Shown piece after piece: positions 6,468 through 8,965 of a stretch of DNA of 8,965 bases. The notes beneath the pieces were generated by a model. The model saw only the letters and a program-made list of their open reading frames with translations. It did no database searches and was not told the DNA's origin. The stretch comes from Pseudomonadota bacterium (GTDB taxonomy: Bacteria; Pseudomonadota; Gammaproteobacteria; Burkholderiales; Burkholderiaceae_C). Position 1 is the stretch's first letter. Every line of letters starts with the position of its first letter. Both the position numbers and the translations under genes were made by a program. Location of the stretch: positions 1 through 8,965 of the forward strand of contig JAFAGF010000181.1 of NCBI GenBank assembly GCA_023422975.1, given 5' to 3'.

Positions 6468-7309
6468 AACTCCAGGTTATCAATCAGACGCGTGCTGCCC
6501 AAACGGGCAGCGCCCAAGGCCACCAAAGGTACTTGTCGGGCATGGCTGGCCGGGTATTGCAGATCATGGCGCTGGCGCACGGTGAGGTAATCTGGCTGCC
6601 AGCCTTGTGCCTGCAGCTGTGCTGCGGCTTGTGCCTCCAGCTGCTCCAGCGGCACATGACTTTCGCGCACCTGGTGTGCCAGCCACTGCAGCTGCACCGA
6701 CAAGGCACGCGCTTGGGTGCGTTGCTCAGGGCTCAAATATGCATTGCGTGAACTCAGGGCCAGGCCATCAGCCGCGCGCTCTGTCTCCAAGCCGATGATG
6801 GAGATGGGCAGTGCAAACTGCTGCACCATGTGCCGAATCACCAGCAACTGCTGGTAGTCTTTTTTGCCAAACACTGCCACACCACCGCCGGTGCTGCCAA
6901 ACACGCAGGCAAACAGCTTCATCACCACCGTGCACACGCCGGTAAAAAACCCCGGACGAAAGTGCCCTTCCAGAATATCTGCCAAGGCGGCATCCGGCTG
7001 CACCTTGAAGGTTTGCGGCTGGGGGTACAAATCTTGCTCTTTGGGCACAAAAACAATGTCACAACCTTGGGCCTTTAACTGCTCACAGTCGGTTTGTAGC
7101 GTGCGTGGGTAGCTATCAAAATCTTCGTGCGGCAAAAACTGCAAGCGATTCACAAAAATACTGGCGACGGTGGTGTCCGCATGCTGGTGCGCCTCGCGCA
7201 CCAACGCTAAATGCCCAGCGTGCAAATTGCCCATGGTGGGCACAAATGCCGGGCGACCGCGCCCTGCCAATGCTTGGCGCAGGTCTTCGATAGTGTGAAC
7301 AATGTGCAT
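6464..7309 (-). CDS. panC: Pantothenate synthetase (pantoate--beta-alanine ligase)
   Basis: PanC is the cytosolic enzyme that joins pantoate to beta-alanine with ATP, via pantoyl-adenylate, giving pantothenate for CoA synthesis. The 281 residues match the family's usual length. The nucleotidyltransferase HIGH-type motif is [10 protein letters not shown] (24-33). FVNRLQF is at 52-58 (FVNPxQF in many homologues). [11 protein letters not shown] is at 114-124, GKKDYQQL at 148-155 and the KMSKS-like SSRNAYLS at 186-193. A small Gly-rich insertion (GSTGGG, 138-143) precedes the AVFGKKD strand. The start at 7309 is supported by an AGGGAGA ribosome site. It is the last gene of the panD-panB-panC series, 210 bp after panB with element B in between. 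Its stop codon lies inside an arm of element A. Confidence 0.97.
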   Translation of the reverse strand: MHIVHTIEDLRQALAGRGRPAFVPTMGNLHAGHLALVREAHQHADTTVASIFVNRLQFLPHEDFDSYPRTLQTDCEQLKAQGCDIVFVPKEQDLYPQPQTFKVQPDAALADILEGHFRPGFFTGVCTVVMKLFACVFGSTGGGVAVFGKKDYQQLLVIRHMVQQFALPISIIGLETERAADGLALSSRNAYLSPEQRTQARALSVQLQWLAHQVRESHVPLEQLEAQAAAQLQAQGWQPDYLTVRQRHDLQYPASHARQVPLVALGAARLGSTRLIDNLEF

Positions 7310-7313
7310 GTTC

Positions 7314-7326
7314 TGTCTCCCTGTCT
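7314..7326 (-). promoter_or_regulatory. panC ribosome binding site, 13-mer identical to that of panD
   Basis: On the minus strand this reads AGACAGGGAGACA and ends four bases before the panC ATG. GGGAG is the Shine-Dalgarno core. Exactly the same 13 bases precede panD at 8924-8936, but not panB. Confidence 0.7.
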
Positions 7327-7363
7327 ATGCTGCGCGCCGTTACGCCAGCAATGGATTGCGTCA

Positions 7364-7380
7364 GGTACGCCGCGCGTACC
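7364..7380. repeat. Perfect 7-bp hairpin in the panC leader
   Basis: GGTACGC (7364-7370) and GCGTACC (7374-7380) are perfect complements around a 3-nt loop. The hairpin lies about 55 bp upstream of the panC start, between element B and the ribosome site. No T run follows on either strand, so it is not an intrinsic terminator. It may be a leader stem or an operator. Confidence 0.4.
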
Positions 7381-7413
7381 CTTGAAGTGCGAGCCCTATG
7401 AGCCGTGAATACC

Positions 7414-7511
7414 ACCCCACACATCTTCAGCGGGCCATCGAGGCGAAGCGCAAAGCCGCTGACTGCATACAAGTACAGCAACGCAGAGCGACGATGCATC
7501 CAGGGTGGGGT
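7414..7511. repeat. Structured intergenic element, copy B (3' of panB)
   Basis: Outer arms ACCCCACAC (7414-7422) and GGGTGGGGT (7503-7511) pair at 8 of 9 positions, and CATCG (7436-7440) pairs with CGATG (7492-7496). The interior follows the order of copy A: CACAC at the left arm, a CAGC, then TCGAG-CG--GCGC-AAGCCGC, a TAC-AA-GTA stem (7468-7475), GCAACG and CGA near the right arm. It starts 8 nt beyond the panB stop codon on the minus strand, matching the placement of copy A behind panC. Function unknown. Confidence 0.55.
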
Positions 7512-7519
7512 CGCGGCAC

Positions 7520-8416
7520 TTACCAAGCGTGCACGCGGTTGTCGGGAAATGCCCCGGTTTTCACAGCCTGCACATAGGCCTGCATGGCACCTTTGACACT
7601 GCCTGCATCCGCCATAAAGTTGCGCACAAACTTGGGCATCTTGCCCAAATTCATGCCCAGCATGTCGTGCAGCACCAGCACCTGGCCCGCCGTCCCATTG
7701 CCAGCGCCAATGCCAATCGTGTGGCAGTGCGGTAGACCTTGTGTGATGCTGGCCGCCAGCGCGGCAGGCACCATCTCCAGCACCAGCATGGTGGCTCCCG
7801 CATCTTGCAGCTCCTTGGAATGCTGGCGCAGCAACTGTGCCTCGGCCTCTTCCCGGCCCTGCACGCGGTAGCCGCCCAAGGCGTACACCGTCTGCGGGGT
7901 CAATCCCAGGTGGGCACACACCGGCACCCCGCGCGCCACCAAAAACTCCACCGTCTTGGCCGTCCAGCCACCACCTTCCAGCTTGACCATATGTGCCCCA
8001 GACTGCATCAGCGCACAGGCATTGCGCATGGCCTGCTCGGGGCTTTCCGCATAGCTGCCGTAAGGCATATCGGCCACCACCCAGATCGTGCCCTGGCTGC
8101 GATGAATGCCACGCGCCACGCTGGCGGTGTGATAGAGCATGTCAGCCATGGATACCCCCACCGTGCTGCGCCGCCCCTGGCAGACCATGCCCAGTGAGTC
8201 GCCCACCAACACACAGTCCACCCCTGCCGCATCGGCCACAGCGGCAAACGTGGCGTCATACGCCGTAAGCATGGTAATTTTTTCACCCTGCGCGCGCATC
8301 TGCGCCAAGCGCGGCAGGCTGACGGGTTTGCGCCCCGGCATGGGGGCTGCAGGGGGCAAGGTTCCATACGGCGTACCTGAAGAGGTCGCAGCATCTGTTG
8401 ACAAGGTAGAAGTCAT
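7520..8416 (-). CDS. panB: 3-methyl-2-oxobutanoate hydroxymethyltransferase
   Basis: PanB transfers a hydroxymethyl group from 5,10-methylene-tetrahydrofolate to 2-oxoisovalerate, giving ketopantoate, the first step of the pantoate branch. The 298 residues show a full TIM-barrel KPHMT. Metal-binding Asp73 is in VGDSLGM, Asp116 in VADMPYGSY and Glu147 in KLEGGGW, with the substrate-contact Lys145 just before. The probable catalytic Glu214 is in LVLEMVPA, and GIGAG and [11 protein letters not shown] follow. An N-terminal tail of about 30 Ser/Thr/Pro-rich residues precedes RKPVSLPRL, longer than in E. coli but, as I recall, usual in Comamonadaceae. ATG 8416 is preferred; an in-frame ATG at 8458 with a close AGGTGG is possible. 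It sits between panD (124 bp upstream) and panC, all in one direction, so an operon is likely. Confidence 0.97.
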   Translation of the reverse strand: MTSTLSTDAATSSGTPYGTLPPAAPMPGRKPVSLPRLAQMRAQGEKITMLTAYDATFAAVADAAGVDCVLVGDSLGMVCQGRRSTVGVSMADMLYHTASVARGIHRSQGTIWVVADMPYGSYAESPEQAMRNACALMQSGAHMVKLEGGGWTAKTVEFLVARGVPVCAHLGLTPQTVYALGGYRVQGREEAEAQLLRQHSKELQDAGATMLVLEMVPAALAASITQGLPHCHTIGIGAGNGTAGQVLVLHDMLGMNLGKMPKFVRNFMADAGSVKGAMQAYVQAVKTGAFPDNRVHAW

Positions 8417-8540
8417 GGCAGCAATCACCGTGTGCGCAGGCTGCTGAATAAGGGGCATACCACCTGCCCGCCCCGCCACACCTGCAAAACCAATGAACAC
8501 CCATCTGTCGCAGCAACATGGGCGGCAAAAAATCTGAGGC
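8417..8540 (-). other. panD-panB intergenic spacer
   Basis: This 124-bp spacer lies between two co-directional pan genes. A run of six T (minus strand) lies shortly after the panD stop but has no stem before it, so it is not a terminator. A short GGGCA/TGCCC stem overlaps the alternative panB ATG at 8458. No strong promoter is visible, so read-through from panD is the simplest model. Confidence 0.3.
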
Positions 8541-8921
8541 CTACAGCGTTTGCAGGGGTACTTTGTGGCGCAGCTCTGTCTGGCGATTGTGAGCATCCAC
8601 AAACACCAGTTGTGGCAGATGCTCCTGCACATCGCTTTCATGCACCTGTGCAAAGGCCGCAATGATGAGCAAATCCCCCACCGCCGCTCGGCGCGCGGCC
8701 GAGCCATTCACCGAAATCATGCCGCTGCCACGCTGGCCTTTGATGGCATAGGTGACAAAGCGCTCACCGTTGTCAATATTCCAGATATGAATTTGCTCGT
8801 TTTCAGCAATATTGGCGGCATCCAGCAGATCTTCATCGATCGCGCAGGAGCCTTCGTAGTGCAGTTCGCACTGCGTGGTTTTGACCCGGTGAATCTTGGA
8901 TTTCAAAAGCGTGCGGAACAT
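8541..8921 (-). CDS. panD: Aspartate 1-decarboxylase (pyruvoyl-dependent proenzyme)
   Basis: PanD decarboxylates L-aspartate to beta-alanine, the second substrate of PanC. It is made as a proenzyme that cleaves itself between Gly24 and Ser25, and the serine becomes the pyruvoyl cofactor; the sequence HYEGSCAID places these residues exactly. Other family residues are present: Lys9, Arg54, Thr57, Tyr58 and Asn72 (ISVNGSAAR, with Ser where many have Ala). The length, 126 residues, is standard. The start at 8921 gives the canonical [13 protein letters not shown]-terminus and has a good ribosome site in a 13-mer shared with panC. It is the first pan gene in the visible direction of transcription. 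Only 44 bp of upstream DNA is in the window, so the promoter may lie outside. Confidence 0.97.
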   Translation of the reverse strand: MFRTLLKSKIHRVKTTQCELHYEGSCAIDEDLLDAANIAENEQIHIWNIDNGERFVTYAIKGQRGSGMISVNGSAARRAAVGDLLIIAAFAQVHESDVQEHLPQLVFVDAHNRQTELRHKVPLQTL

Positions 8922-8923
8922 GG

Positions 8924-8936
8924 TGTCTCCCTGTCT
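8924..8936 (-). promoter_or_regulatory. panD ribosome binding site, 13-mer identical to that of panC
   Basis: AGACAGGGAGACA (minus strand) ends two bases before the panD ATG and supplies its Shine-Dalgarno. It is identical to the site before panC at 7314-7326. Confidence 0.7.
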
Positions 8937-8965
8937 GTTTATTGCTATGGCACGCTGCAGTGGGT

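Noticed and set aside
7116..7919. Minus-strand open frame running from panB across the gap into panC
   Set aside because: It is out of frame with both enzymes and crosses element B; no recognisable motifs.
8417..8707. Upstream extension of the panB frame into panD
   Set aside because: The Cys/Arg-rich extension overlaps panD coding sequence; the KPHMT fold starts well after ATG 8416.
1..8965. CRISPR array, tRNA, transposase or phage genes
   Set aside because: No regularly spaced direct repeats, tRNA-like cloverleaf or transposase/integrase motifs were seen on either strand.

Overview
The window looks like chromosomal DNA of a GC-rich betaproteobacterium, most likely Burkholderiales/Comamonadaceae (Comamonas-like). 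This is judged from the style of the protein sequences and the gene set; no database search was possible. It holds seven genes, one of them cut by the left edge. Intergenic gaps are short, and there is no sign of a tRNA, rRNA, CRISPR array, insertion sequence or prophage.

Layout from left to right. (1) A minus-strand gene truncated by the window start encodes a DUF4157-like protein with an HExxH motif. (2) Divergent from it is a plus-strand short-chain dehydrogenase/reductase of the YghA/general-stress type. (3) Convergent with that is a beta-CASP metallo-beta-lactamase-fold RNase-like protein on the minus strand. (4) A 277-bp AT-richer divergent intergenic region carries two dyads, each with an 11-nt spacer. 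(5) A plus-strand two-gene unit follows: an HD-GYP protein whose HD dyad is altered, and 11 nt later an Aer-like FAD-PAS / periplasmic sensor / HAMP protein. The second protein ends in a chemoreceptor-like coiled coil that lacks the conserved kinase-control tip. A strong stem-loop follows it. (6) The minus-strand panD-panB-panC set for pantothenate (vitamin B5/CoA) synthesis is transcribed right to left.

PanD makes beta-alanine and PanB makes ketopantoate; after a reductase step not encoded here, PanC joins pantoate and beta-alanine into pantothenate. The plus-strand pair looks like a membrane redox/periplasmic sensor with a cyclic-di-GMP-type partner. Both proteins lack hallmark residues of their families, so they may act by binding or scaffolding rather than by the textbook activities.

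The least explained signal is a pair of related structured intergenic elements (about 6340-6467 and 7414-7511). They lie directly 3' of panC and panB, share an internal core, and keep complementary outer arms although the arm sequences differ. Next in interest is the sensor pair. Nothing in the window is a clear-cut, fully new defence or mobile system.
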